Shown here piece after piece: positions 9,361 to 17,457 of a stretch of 35,595 nucleotides of DNA. Location: positions 1 to 35,595 of the forward strand of contig JAJDBA010000142.1 of assembly GCA_029261675.1 (NCBI GenBank), in the 5' to 3' direction. Under the pieces are notes generated by a model. It was not told where the DNA came from. It saw only the letters and a list, made by a program, of their open reading frames with translations, and searched no databases. How positions within the stretch are numbered: the first letter of the stretch is position 1; each line of letters opens with the position of its first letter. Source of the stretch: Nitrospinaceae bacterium (GTDB lineage Bacteria > Nitrospinota > Nitrospinia > Nitrospinales > VA-1). The position numbers and the translations under genes were made by a program.

Positions 9361-9591
9361 TTACCTGGTTATTACTTTAACTAATAAAAAAAAGAACCCT
9401 GTTACTAACTAGTAGTAGTAGTAGGGCCTGAAAGTATGTGGAAAAACAGTCTAAGTTCCCAATTTAAAAGGTAGATTTTATAGAAGAAGTTGTTATTAAT
9501 AATGCTGCATTTTTAGTAAAGGTGGGGAAAACTTTTACTGCTTGGATTATACCTTATTTTAACTGTTTTTATAACCTGTTTTTCACATGTT
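9361..9591 (-). other. oriC: Putative chromosomal replication origin (oriC) with DnaA-trio
   Basis: This 231-nt gap between dnaA and gyrB carries the basal unwinding layout known from Bacillus subtilis. Read on the minus strand: a DnaA box TTTTCCACA (9445-9437, fits TTWTNCACA), a spacer with GC-rich GGCC (9436-9425), then TAC repeats (9424-9410), i.e. five TAG DnaA-trios on the plus strand, followed by AT-rich DNA into the gyrB leader. A further DnaA box TTTTTCACA is at 9579-9587 on the plus strand. A weaker box-like sequence (TTTTCCCCA) is near 9525. Position next to dnaA supports the call. The exact functional limits are not visible. Confidence 0.72.
9410..9445 (+). promoter_or_regulatory. 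DnaA-trio, GC-rich spacer and proximal DnaA box
   Basis: Five consecutive TAG triplets (9410-9424), then GGCCTGAAAGTA, then TGTGGAAAA (9437-9445). In the published model DnaA loads from the double-stranded box onto the trio repeats of one strand to open the origin. The order and polarity here agree with that model. Confidence 0.7.
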
Positions 9592-10962
9592 TTATACAGT
9601 TTTTCCCTCTTCTATAAGGCTTAAAATTTCACGGATGGATGCCTGTAAATCATTGTTTTCTTTGATACTTTTTGATATCTTTTTGTGAGAGAAAATAACC
9701 GTTGTGTGATCCTTTCCTCCAAACTGTCTTCCTATTTCAGGAAGTGATGATTTAGTGTGTTCTCGGCATAAATACATGGCTATTTGACGAGTTGTAGAAA
9801 TCTCTCGGGTACGCCTTTTTGACTTCACATCTGATACCTTTATATCGTAATAAGAGGCCACCGTTTTGAGTATATTTTGAATGGTAAAGTTCCTTGTTTT
9901 ATCAAATGTGAAATCTTTTAGAACTTCCTTAGTGAGTTCAAGGTTGAGCTCTCTATGTGTAAAAGAGGAATAAGCAATAATTCTTAATAGAAACCCTTCA
10001 AGCTCACGAATATTTGATTTGATATTGCTGGCAATGAATATTGCTACATCTTGTGGGATCGTTTTTTTGTGGAACTCGGCTTTTTTATATAAGATCGCAA
10101 CCTTGGTCTCAAGGTCGGGAGTATTAATATCAGCAATTAGCCCTGACTCAAATCTGGACCTCAAACGTTCTTCCATATTGTGAATATCTTTTGGATATCT
10201 ATCGCTTGAGATAACAACCTGTTTATGTGATTCGTAAAGGGTATTAAAAGTATAGAAAAACTCTTCCTGCGTCCTTTCCTTTCCAGCGATAAACTGGATA
10301 TCATCAATTAATAAAACATCAAGAGGCCTATATCGTTTTCTGAAATAGGGCATTTTATCTTTTTTAATTGATTCAATAAGGTCGACGGTAAAGCTCTCCG
10401 CTGAAATATAACGAACTCTCGAACCTGGATTGTTTTGGCAAATATTATTACCAATGGCGTGTAAAAGATGAGTTTTACCAAGTCCCACCGCCCCATAAAT
10501 AAATAAAGGGTTGTAAGCTAAAGCCGGATTATTTGCTACAGCTAAGGCAGCGGCGTGTGCAAACTGGTTGCTGGAACCAACGATAAAATTGGCGAAATTA
10601 TATTTGGGGTTTAATGTTTTAGTGCAAGGCTCAGGTTCTAAATCTCGCCCAATAGGTTGTGGTTCTTCAACAATAACAGAGCTTTTATTTTGTTGCCCCA
10701 TTTGGGCGCTTTTTTCAGAATCTATGCAGAAATCCACAAGAATGGGTTCATCCGATACGGTTTTCAGTGTGTTTTCAATCAATTCCCGATAGTTTTCGAT
10801 TAAGCATTTTCTATAAAACTGGTTGGGAACCGCAATTGTTATCAGGCCATTATCTAAGTTGCGTGGATAGGTCGGCGAAAACCAGGTTGCATAGCTATCA
10901 GGAAGAATGCTTTCCTCAATTTTTTCCAAACACCTTTTCCAAATAGCTTCTTTGGCTTCCAT
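9592..10962 (-). CDS. dnaA: Chromosomal replication initiator protein DnaA
   Basis: AAA+ initiator that binds oriC DnaA boxes, melts the origin and recruits the helicase. The 456 residues are typical. Domain I (about 1-80) begins MEAKEAIWKRCLEKIEESI; a short linker (about 85-118) follows. Domain III carries Walker A GAVGLGKT (157-164) and Walker B DVLLIDDIQF (about 215-224). Domain IV ends with the helix-turn-helix DnaA signature: REISTTRQIAMYLCRE followed by SLPEIGRQFGGKDHTTVIFS. The gene stands alone: the usual partner dnaN does not follow, and gyrB comes next after the putative oriC. No strong Shine-Dalgarno precedes the ATG. Confidence 0.98.
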   Translation of the reverse strand: MEAKEAIWKRCLEKIEESILPDSYATWFSPTYPRNLDNGLITIAVPNQFYRKCLIENYRELIENTLKTVSDEPILVDFCIDSEKSAQMGQQNKSSVIVEEPQPIGRDLEPEPCTKTLNPKYNFANFIVGSSNQFAHAAALAVANNPALAYNPLFIYGAVGLGKTHLLHAIGNNICQNNPGSRVRYISAESFTVDLIESIKKDKMPYFRKRYRPLDVLLIDDIQFIAGKERTQEEFFYTFNTLYESHKQVVISSDRYPKDIHNMEERLRSRFESGLIADINTPDLETKVAILYKKAEFHKKTIPQDVAIFIASNIKSNIRELEGFLLRIIAYSSFTHRELNLELTKEVLKDFTFDKTRNFTIQNILKTVASYYDIKVSDVKSKRRTREISTTRQIAMYLCREHTKSSLPEIGRQFGGKDHTTVIFSHKKISKSIKENNDLQASIREILSLIEEGKTV

Positions 10963-11429
10963 AAATAATCGGAGTAAATAAAACGTTAATGGGGGGGATA
11001 TGAAGGATCAATATATAAAATGGGAGTCATAAAAGCAACATCAAAAACTCGAGACTAAAAACAAATCACTCAACCTGTGTATTAACAAAAGTTTTTGGAT
11101 GAAAATTTTTTAAAATTTTCCATCGGTTGACCTTCAAATAACTTTTCCCTCAACACTTCCCTTTTCACTAAAAAAAACCTTATTTTTCCAAGGGTTTAGA
11201 AAATTAGTACGTTCCCCTTAATTACATATAGTAAGGGGATGCTTAAACATTCTTTTTTCATAAAGAAAACTTCAACATTCAGAAGGGTTTCTTTAGCAAA
11301 TAAAAAAAGAAGCCCATTTTTACAACTTATCCCCCCAACCCTTTGCGTAAAGGTTTGAATCCTGCCTCCACATGGGCCGGATATTTTCCGGCCCGCCCTT
11401 CTTAAAACCATTTTTTTCTAGGATATTTT
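10963..11429. other. Intergenic boundary between dnaA and the phage module
   Basis: AT-rich, with no credible gene. It must hold the dnaA promoter (minus) and probably a promoter for the phage module (plus), but I cannot pick convincing -35/-10 pairs. DnaA-box-like words here carry one or two mismatches (TGTGTATTA near 11076; TTATCCCCC near 11326). The right third contains a tRNA 3'-end-like stretch and a strong hairpin, listed separately. Confidence 0.6.
11374..11394 (+). terminator. Strong GC hairpin, possible terminator
   Basis: GGGCCGGA (11374-11381) pairs perfectly with TCCGGCCC (11387-11394) over a five-base loop, followed by GCCCTTCTT. It lies just after a sequence resembling a tRNA or tmRNA 3' end (AGGTTTGAATCCTGCCTCC, 11351-11369) and 35 nt before the first phage-module gene. 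The T tract is poor, so it may instead be an attachment-site remnant or an RNA structure. Confidence 0.4.
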
Positions 11430-11663
11430 ATGAGTTGGTTTATTGGTAAAAAAACGTACATCGTCTCGATCTTAATGCTTTTTGTGTCATCGATTAATTT
11501 AATCACCGGAGATATTTCTCTTAACGAGTTTATATCCAGCGATTCGATGTCGCTTTTGCTGGAGGCGATGGGACTTTCTGCATTAAGAGCGGGAGTAAAA
11601 CAAAATCAGAAGGAAATGATTCATGAAGTGGTTAAAAAAATTAACTTCCCTCATGCAGGATAG
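11430..11663 (+). CDS. Small membrane protein, holin-like
   Basis: A 77-residue protein starting MSWFIGKKTYIVSILMLF. It has one clear hydrophobic segment (about 9-27) and a second weaker one, ending in a GLSALRAGV motif followed by a charged tail. Small proteins with this K-K-T-Y-I start and an A-L-R-A-G-V end are common in phage lysis or packaging regions and are often annotated as holin-like; the lysis role is inferred. AGGA lies seven bases before the ATG. It is the first gene of the plus-strand phage module and slightly precedes another membrane protein. I see no endolysin partner anywhere in the window. Confidence 0.6.
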   Translation: MSWFIGKKTYIVSILMLFVSSINLITGDISLNEFISSDSMSLLLEAMGLSALRAGVKQNQKEMIHEVVKKINFPHAG

Positions 11664-11670
11664 GTTTTTT

Positions 11671-12024
11671 ATGACTTTGGAACTGTTTAGAACATTAACT
11701 CCCTGGGTAACTTCTTTTGCCATATTGATTCTTGGAATTGTTGGCTGGTTCGTTCGCTGGATGATTGGGGAAAATAATAGAAGGCTGAATGAGTTTAAGC
11801 AAAACCTGGAAGATATGGAAAATATCATTAGAGAACTGGAACGAACAAGACAAGAGGATCAAAAATATATTTTTGAACAATATGTCGATAAAAAAGCTTT
11901 TTATATTGCCGTTGGCAAAACAGAAGGGCTTATTACAAGAATCTTCAAGCAATTGAACGAACTGAATAAATCAGTCAATCAGATTGTGGGAGCTTTGAAT
12001 GCTGGAGAAAAAAAAATTGCCTGA
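11671..12024 (+). CDS. Membrane-anchored coiled-coil phage protein
   Basis: One membrane segment (about LTPWVTSFAILILGIVGWFV) followed by a charged coiled coil (NNRRLNEFKQNLEDMENIIRE) and a helical C-terminus. It could be a spanin-like, lysis or packaging accessory protein; I do not recognise a family. I place the start at 11671 (MTLELFRTL), seven bases after the upstream stop with AGGATAGG as ribosome site. An in-frame ATG at 11623 with AAGGAA would overlap the preceding gene by 41 nt and add MKWLKKLTSLMQDRFF. It overlaps the next gene by 26 nt. Confidence 0.6.
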   Translation: MTLELFRTLTPWVTSFAILILGIVGWFVRWMIGENNRRLNEFKQNLEDMENIIRELERTRQEDQKYIFEQYVDKKAFYIAVGKTEGLITRIFKQLNELNKSVNQIVGALNAGEKKIA

Positions 12025-12463
12025 ACCTGTTTCAACAAGTCTGAACGAGCTCTCAAAACTAATCATAGAACTGGAAAAAAATAAAAAAATAGTACAGGAA
12101 CTGATCAAACAATCACCGGATGATTTGAAAAGTCATCGTGTTTATTGTGCTTATACCGGGAAAATCAGTGACGTTCTAAAACTAAAAATACAAATGGAAA
12201 AAATAGACCCTTCGCGTCTGCTATCTGAGGCTCTTCAGGCAATTGCAATTTATTTAGCTGAAAATGATGAAATTTCCGCAGCGCATTATATCGGTGACCA
12301 TGTTGAAGAAATTGAGGAAAAAGTAATACGGCAATGGTTGAAATATCAGGAAATCGAAAAAACAAATCAGGACGAACCACAGAAAAAAGAATTAAAGAAA
12401 GTCTCAAACCTTTTGGAAAAAGAAGCACCGAACAAAAAGAAAGGCATAAAGAAAAAGCACTGA
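11999..12463 (+). CDS. Helical protein in the small-terminase position
   Basis: 154 residues, almost wholly helical, with a charged N-terminal coiled coil (TSLNELSKLIIELEKNKKIV) and a very basic C-terminal tail (KKKGIKKKH). No recognisable catalytic motif. It directly precedes and overlaps TerL, the place of the DNA-recognition small terminase in HK97-type modules, so TerS is the best guess, but a helix-turn-helix is not obvious. The segment LSEALQAIAIYLAENDEISAAHYIG is the most structured part. The ATG overlaps the upstream gene, indicating translational coupling. Confidence 0.55.
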   Translation: MLEKKKLPEPVSTSLNELSKLIIELEKNKKIVQELIKQSPDDLKSHRVYCAYTGKISDVLKLKIQMEKIDPSRLLSEALQAIAIYLAENDEISAAHYIGDHVEEIEEKVIRQWLKYQEIEKTNQDEPQKKELKKVSNLLEKEAPNKKKGIKKKH

Positions 12464-13926
12464 ACGATCTAAAGTTTTTTGCAAAACATTATTTTCCTCA
12501 TCATCTTACGGAAAATTGTTCAGCAATGCATAAAGAAATGTTCATACATTTTCAGGAACAGATCCTAGAATCAGAACTTTCAGGTAAAGGTAGCAAAGAA
12601 GCATTGGCCGCTCCTCGTGGAAACGCAAAATCAACCATAACATCTTTGATTGTTCCACTTTGGAGCATTGTTGGTTCCAGGAAAAAATTTATCGTCATCA
12701 TTTCTGATACCTCAGAACAAGCAGAAGAATTCCTCGAACAGATCAAAGCAGAACTGGAAGCTAATGAAAGACTGATTGAAGATTTTCCTGAAGCTTGTGG
12801 GTCTGGCCGAACATGGAAGGCTTCGAAACTTGTAACGGGAAATGGAATAGCCGTTCGCTGCTGGGGAAAAAGAAAACGTTTGCGAGGCGCTCGGCATGGA
12901 AACCGCAGACCCGATCTCGTGATCTGCGATGATTTGGAAGATGATGAAAACATTGATTCCCCGGAACAACGAGAAAAAGACAGAAAGTGGTTTTTTAAAG
13001 CGGTCATGAAGATTGGGGGTCGTTATACCGTCTACATTGTTGTTGGAACCGTGCTTCATTACGATTCCCTTCTCTCACGACTATTAGTCCGGCCTGGATG
13101 GCGGGGGAAGAAATGGAAAGCAGTTATTAAATGGTCTTCTTCGAAACTTTGGCAAAAATGGGAGGCATTTTACACCTCACGAACTATTGATGCGGAGAAG
13201 AAAGCGGAACTTTTTTTTAATAAAAATAAAAAGGAAATGTTAAGGGGCACAAAGGTTCTCTGGCCTGAAGGTGAACCTTATTATTATTTGATGACCATGC
13301 GGGTTTCTGATGGTCCTGCATATTTTGATTCTGAAAAACAAAATGAACCCGTAAATCCAGACGACTGTCTCTTTCAAGAGGAATGGTTTCAGTTTATTCC
13401 CGAACCGATCTTGGTAGATCAAAACAGCCGATTTTATTGCGCGGTCGATCCTTCGATGGGTTCTGCTTCCAAAAAAGCAGACCCTTCAGCCATTTTAGTT
13501 GGCGCAGTTAATTCAGATGGCATCATCGATATTATTCAGGCTGATATTCAAAAACGTCACCCCGATTCAATTATGGAAGCGTTATTTAATTATCACAAAC
13601 AATATAGGTTCGAACGGATCGTTATTGAAGAAGTTCAATTTCAACAATTATTTAAAGACCTGGTACTAAAAGAGGGAACTCGGAGAAAACTATACCCACC
13701 TGTGGAAGGGGTGAGACCCATCAACGATAAAACATTGCGGATATCCAAATTACAACCGCATGTAAAAAATGGACTCATTCGGTTTCGTAATAATCAAACC
13801 CTACTTTTGGATCAATTGAAGTATTTCCCAAAGGCTAGCCACGATGATGGGCCCGATGCTTTGGAAATGTTATTCAATTTAATTGCTTCCGGTTTTTCAG
13901 GACCCCGCATCCGTAGAGTGGTTTGA
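12334..13926 (+). CDS. terL: Phage terminase large subunit
   Basis: DNA-packaging motor with an ATPase and an RNase H-like nuclease. Walker A is the atypical phage form APRGNAKST (93-101 of the long reading). Walker B with catalytic acidic residues is DLVICDDLEDDE (about 194-205). The nuclease domain shows the first Asp in FYCAVDPSMG (Asp370) and the pair in ASHDDGPDALEML (about 503-505), as in the family with the TIGR01630-type C-terminal domain. The start is uncertain: the ATG at 12334 overlaps the previous gene by 130 nt, and conserved sequence only begins near KALNDLKFFAKHYFP, where no ATG exists before residue 65. Key residues are all kept, so the motor looks intact. Confidence 0.93.
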   Translation: MVEISGNRKNKSGRTTEKRIKESLKPFGKRSTEQKERHKEKALNDLKFFAKHYFPHHLTENCSAMHKEMFIHFQEQILESELSGKGSKEALAAPRGNAKSTITSLIVPLWSIVGSRKKFIVIISDTSEQAEEFLEQIKAELEANERLIEDFPEACGSGRTWKASKLVTGNGIAVRCWGKRKRLRGARHGNRRPDLVICDDLEDDENIDSPEQREKDRKWFFKAVMKIGGRYTVYIVVGTVLHYDSLLSRLLVRPGWRGKKWKAVIKWSSSKLWQKWEAFYTSRTIDAEKKAELFFNKNKKEMLRGTKVLWPEGEPYYYLMTMRVSDGPAYFDSEKQNEPVNPDDCLFQEEWFQFIPEPILVDQNSRFYCAVDPSMGSASKKADPSAILVGAVNSDGIIDIIQADIQKRHPDSIMEALFNYHKQYRFERIVIEEVQFQQLFKDLVLKEGTRRKLYPPVEGVRPINDKTLRISKLQPHVKNGLIRFRNNQTLLLDQLKYFPKASHDDGPDALEMLFNLIASGFSGPRIRRVV

Positions 13927-13965
13927 TGTTTTGAGTTTGCGAGTAAAAATTCAGTGGAGAAAACT

Positions 13966-14157
13966 ATGAAAAATGCTTGTCAATTTATGGTTCAAGAAAG
14001 TTCTAGACGGAAAATTTGTGTTTTAAAAAATATGGAACCTCCTATGAGAGAATTTGAATTTTGTGACAGCCTGGAAGATCCCTTTATTGAAAAACTGGTT
14101 AAGCAAATTGAGCAAGTGAATCGGTTTCATAATTGTTTTGAGGTAGAAACATTTTAA
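13966..14157 (+). CDS. Hypothetical small protein between terL and the spike genes
   Basis: 63 residues from the ATG at 13966, which has GGAG seven bases upstream (a GTG at 13954 would lie on top of that site). The protein is charged, has three cysteines and no membrane segment; the C-terminal half is acidic and helical (DPFIEKLVKQIEQVNRFHN). I recognise no family. Tight location after terL and a good ribosome site argue that it is real. Confidence 0.5.
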   Translation: MKNACQFMVQESSRRKICVLKNMEPPMREFEFCDSLEDPFIEKLVKQIEQVNRFHNCFEVETF

Positions 14158-14330
14158 AAACCAATCTTGCGACAAATAAATCTGCATCTCTTCAGGTTGT
14201 TTAGGATTCTATATTTGTATGAGAAAGTTTAAACCTCCTCTTACTTATTGCAAGTATGGAATTCTTTACAACTACTTTTTTAATTTATAAAAAACGTTTT
14301 AAAAATATCAAAAAAATTGAGGAAAAAAAT

Positions 14331-14627
14331 ATGGCACAAAACGCATTATTAGGATCAAGCCGATGGAGAGATAAGTATTCCCAGCAAGGACTGGAAAGCC
14401 CTCCGGTACATTGGGAGTCGGTTACCCCACATGCTGTGAATGAATTGTCACGGGTATGTCGAGTAATTTATTGCGGTGTTTCCGGTGACTTGGAAGTTCA
14501 AAATATTGAGGGTGAAGTAATTATTTTTAAAAACTGCCCTGCGGGATATGAGGCAAAAGGATTTTGGGTGCGAGTGGGTAGCAACTCATCAGGGTCTTCC
14601 GCTGGCGATTATTTGGCAGGCGAATAA
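14331..14627 (+). CDS. Spike base protein, RCAP_rcc01079-like
   Basis: 98 residues from an ATG with GAGG eight bases upstream. The sequence follows the layout of the capsid spike base family named after Rhodobacter capsulatus rcc01079: a variable N-terminus, then a core VTPHAVNELSRVCRVIYCG, then SGDLEVQNIEGEVIIFKNCP and a short strand. In the R. capsulatus gene transfer agent this protein anchors head spikes on the capsid. Its stop (TAA) overlaps the ATG of the following beta-propeller gene (TAATG), so the two are coupled, which suits a base-plus-spike pair. Recognition is from pattern memory rather than a search. Confidence 0.65.
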   Translation: MAQNALLGSSRWRDKYSQQGLESPPVHWESVTPHAVNELSRVCRVIYCGVSGDLEVQNIEGEVIIFKNCPAGYEAKGFWVRVGSNSSGSSAGDYLAGE

Positions 14628-15412
14628 TGATTAAATTTGCAAGCCTGTCGCAAACGGCAACAAGTAGTAGATCTTTATCGGGTTCTCTGATCATTTCCAG
14701 TGATGCCAGAAAAATTTTCAAGGTGGATAAAAATGGGAATGAAATTGCAAACTCTATTCCTGTCAGTGCATTTTCAACAGTCAATCCACCACCCGATGGA
14801 TTGGCGTTAGATCCTTCTGATAATACGTTGTGGATTTCTACCGAACATAATAGCAGTGGCACAGCTAGCGACATTCGCGTATGGAATATTGATTTTGATA
14901 CGGGTTCACCCATCAGTTCATTTGGTGTTAATGAGTTTGATCCTTCTGCGTCTCAAATCGAAGGTATCTGTGTTGATCCCTGGGACTTCACACTTTGGTT
15001 GGTAGCAGATGGTCCGGGTACCATTAATCTCTACCATTTACAGAGAAATGGAGGTTTGATCCAGACTTATAATCTTTTTTCATTTGGTATTACTAGCCCA
15101 CAGGACTTATGTATCGATCCTGTTTTGCAGCGTATTATCATTACCGATAACCAGCAGAACTCTCTTTACTTTTTTGATTTGGGTATTAGTTTGGTCAATT
15201 CGGTAGTGATGGATCAACTGGATCCAATTCCTACTTCCTTGCAAGGTATTTCTTACGACCCGAGCAATGGGTTCTACTGGATAACCTATTATCAGCCTGA
15301 AGACTGGGTTGTATTAGTTGATCGGGAAGGACGACCTCAACATAAATTTTCTAATACAAACTATACAAATATTTCTTATGCCAACCCGACGGGTATAGCG
15401 GTTGGTTTGTGA
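14627..15412 (+). CDS. Beta-propeller (NHL/SMP-30-like) protein, candidate capsid spike
   Basis: 261 residues with five recurring blade motifs of the form G-h-x-h-D-P-x4-h-W-h: GLALDPSDNTLWIS (58-71), GICVDPWDFTLWLV (113-126), DLCIDPVLQRIII (160-172), GISYDPSNGFYWIT (207-220) and a truncated GIAVGL at the end. This marks an NHL or SMP-30-type propeller. There is no signal peptide. Propellers of this kind often bind glycans or peptides. Translational coupling to a spike base protein suggests the propeller is the exposed, receptor-binding part of a head spike; an enzymatic (lactonase-like) role is an alternative. The role is inferred from context. Confidence 0.65.
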   Translation: MIKFASLSQTATSSRSLSGSLIISSDARKIFKVDKNGNEIANSIPVSAFSTVNPPPDGLALDPSDNTLWISTEHNSSGTASDIRVWNIDFDTGSPISSFGVNEFDPSASQIEGICVDPWDFTLWLVADGPGTINLYHLQRNGGLIQTYNLFSFGITSPQDLCIDPVLQRIIITDNQQNSLYFFDLGISLVNSVVMDQLDPIPTSLQGISYDPSNGFYWITYYQPEDWVVLVDREGRPQHKFSNTNYTNISYANPTGIAVGL

Positions 15413-15454
15413 AATATTTTTTAAAAGTTTGATAAACCTTTTTCTTTTAAAAAT

Positions 15455-16657
15455 ATGAAATTTTTCGATTGGTTCAAAAGTATCAATAAAAAAGAAAGTG
15501 CCGCTACTCGGGCCATGACTTTATGGGTACCGGGAGGGCAAGGGGTTTCTCCAAAAACAGATTACAGTTCTTTGGCAAAAGAAGGGTTCATGCAAAACAG
15601 TGTACTGTTTTCTTGCGTGAAAGAAATTTCCTCTGCTGTAGCCGGGGTTCCCTGGTTGCTGTTTCGGCGATCTTCAAATGGAGAACGCCGTGAAGTCTTA
15701 CAACATCCCTTGCTTGACTTGATTGAGCGGCCTAATCCTCTGCAGGGAAAATTTGAATGGATCGAATCTGCTGCCAGTTTTCTTTATTTATCCGGGAATG
15801 CCTATTTGGAATCTGTTGGCTCTGGAGACCGTTCTGGCATGCCAAAAGAACTTTATGTTTTGCGGCCTGATCGTATGCGTGTTGTTCCTGATCCGATTCA
15901 TTTTGTGGGTGGATATGAATATACCGTTTCGGGACGCAAGGTTAAGTTTTCCTCCGATAAAATTCTTCATCTCAAACTGTTTCATCCGCTGGATGATTGG
16001 TATGGCTTGTCTCCGGTGCAGGTAGCGTCTTTGGCGATTGATAAATTAAACAGTGGCGATAAATGGAATTCTTCATTATTGCAGAATGCGGCGGTTCCTT
16101 CAGGCGCATTGACTTGTAAGCAGCGTTTAACGGATGAACAATTTGAACGGTTGAAAACCGAAATGCGGCGGCAGATTCAAGGGGTTAACAATGCCCGTGA
16201 ACCGTTGTTATTAGAACAGGATCTTGAATGGAGGGAACTTGGAATTTCCCCAAAGGATATGGATTGGATTGAAGGTTTGAAGATGAGCGCCTTACAAGTT
16301 GCGCAGGTTTATAACGTACCGCCAGAGCTGATTGGCTTGAGTCCGGCGACTTACCAAAACCGTAAAGAAGCTCGTAAGGCGTTGTACACCGAGGTTATTT
16401 GTCCGTTTCTAAATCGTTTTCGGGATGCACTTAATAACTGGCTGGTGCCTCATTTTGGTGAAAACCTTTTACTGGATTACAACAAAGACGGTATAGAAGC
16501 TTTATCTGAAGACCAGGAGGCGTTGTGGAATAGAGTCAATCAGAGCGAGTTTTTAACGTTAAATGAAAAACGCCGTATGGTCGGTTTCGATGATGTTGCT
16601 GGTGGTGATCAGATTTCGCTGCGTTCACAAAATAATTTTAATACTGAAGGTGAATGA
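15455..16657 (+). CDS. Phage portal protein, HK97 family
   Basis: 400-residue dodecameric vertex protein through which DNA enters and leaves the capsid. Typical features are an N-terminal segment with NSVLFSCVKEISSAVAGVPW, the RPNPLQGKFEW and LSGNAYLE strands, the VLRPDRMRVVPDP motif, and the core ALQVAQVYNVPPELIGL near residue 285. Length is standard for this family. It ends three bases before the prohead protease start, so portal, protease and capsid form the usual morphogenesis cassette. No clear Shine-Dalgarno precedes the ATG. Confidence 0.95.
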   Translation: MKFFDWFKSINKKESAATRAMTLWVPGGQGVSPKTDYSSLAKEGFMQNSVLFSCVKEISSAVAGVPWLLFRRSSNGERREVLQHPLLDLIERPNPLQGKFEWIESAASFLYLSGNAYLESVGSGDRSGMPKELYVLRPDRMRVVPDPIHFVGGYEYTVSGRKVKFSSDKILHLKLFHPLDDWYGLSPVQVASLAIDKLNSGDKWNSSLLQNAAVPSGALTCKQRLTDEQFERLKTEMRRQIQGVNNAREPLLLEQDLEWRELGISPKDMDWIEGLKMSALQVAQVYNVPPELIGLSPATYQNRKEARKALYTEVICPFLNRFRDALNNWLVPHFGENLLLDYNKDGIEALSEDQEALWNRVNQSEFLTLNEKRRMVGFDDVAGGDQISLRSQNNFNTEGE

Positions 16658-16660
16658 TCT

Positions 16661-17335
16661 ATGAAAGAGATTAAATCGTTTCCATTCAAAATGGACGCTA
16701 TTAATGATGCTGGAGAGTTTTGTGGTTATGCTTCCACATTTGGGTCTATCGATCTGGGTGGTGACGTGGTGGAAAAAGGCGCTTATAAAAAAACACTGAT
16801 TGAGAGTAAAGGGCGATTCCCGATTCTCGACCACCACGATCCCACCCGTCAAATTGGTTGGAATGTTGAAGCGCATGAAGATGAACGTGGGTTATTTGTT
16901 CGCGGGTTACTCGATCTCAATGTTACTGCCGCACGCGAACGTCATAGTTTGATGAAGATGGCGCAAAGTATTGGCGGAAAAACTGGACTCTCTATTGGCT
17001 TTCGAGTCATTAAAGAAGAGGCAGATCGTAGTCGTCCAGAAATCCGTCGATTGAAGGAAGTTCAATTAATGGAATACAGCGTTGTCACATTTCCGATGAA
17101 CCAGCAGGCAGGGATCATCAGTGTGAAATCCAAAGAAGAAATGATCGGCCAGTTTTTGAAAAATGCTGTAGGAATGGATCCCCGGCAGACCCGATTAGTG
17201 ATCCGCAATTTAAAATCACTCCTTAAAAAAGAGCCGGGTAAACCCCACTCATGGACAAAAGGAGCCGATTATCAGGATGCCAGAATGCTTCGGCGCTCTC
17301 TGCGCCAACTATTGAATGCCGTAAAAGAGGCATAA
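16661..17335 (+). CDS. Prohead protease, HK97 family (S78-type)
   Basis: 224-residue maturation protease that cleaves the capsid scaffold domain. The N-terminus has FCGYASTFGSIDLGGDVVEKGAY, the catalytic His lies in LDHHDP (58/59), and the Ser in GKTGLSIGF (Ser111), followed by the conserved LMEYSVVTFPMNQQAGI strand. It lies between portal and major capsid genes, as in HK97 and in gene transfer agents. The C-terminal 60 residues are basic and variable. All catalytic elements look intact. Confidence 0.95.
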   Translation: MKEIKSFPFKMDAINDAGEFCGYASTFGSIDLGGDVVEKGAYKKTLIESKGRFPILDHHDPTRQIGWNVEAHEDERGLFVRGLLDLNVTAARERHSLMKMAQSIGGKTGLSIGFRVIKEEADRSRPEIRRLKEVQLMEYSVVTFPMNQQAGIISVKSKEEMIGQFLKNAVGMDPRQTRLVIRNLKSLLKKEPGKPHSWTKGADYQDARMLRRSLRQLLNAVKEA

Positions 17336-17457
17336 TCTACTAAAAACAACTAATTTTGCCCTCGTTTGTCCCCAAAAAATATTGAAAAGGTTCCTTATTA
17401 TATAGGGATTATTCATGGGGGTCAAACGGGGGGTTTCTTTTTGAAGGAGAATGAATT

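Noticed and set aside
11196..11411. Open frame of 71 codons on the minus strand upstream of dnaA
   Set aside because: Low-complexity translation, no ribosome site, and it runs through the hairpin and tRNA-like fragment; most likely non-coding.
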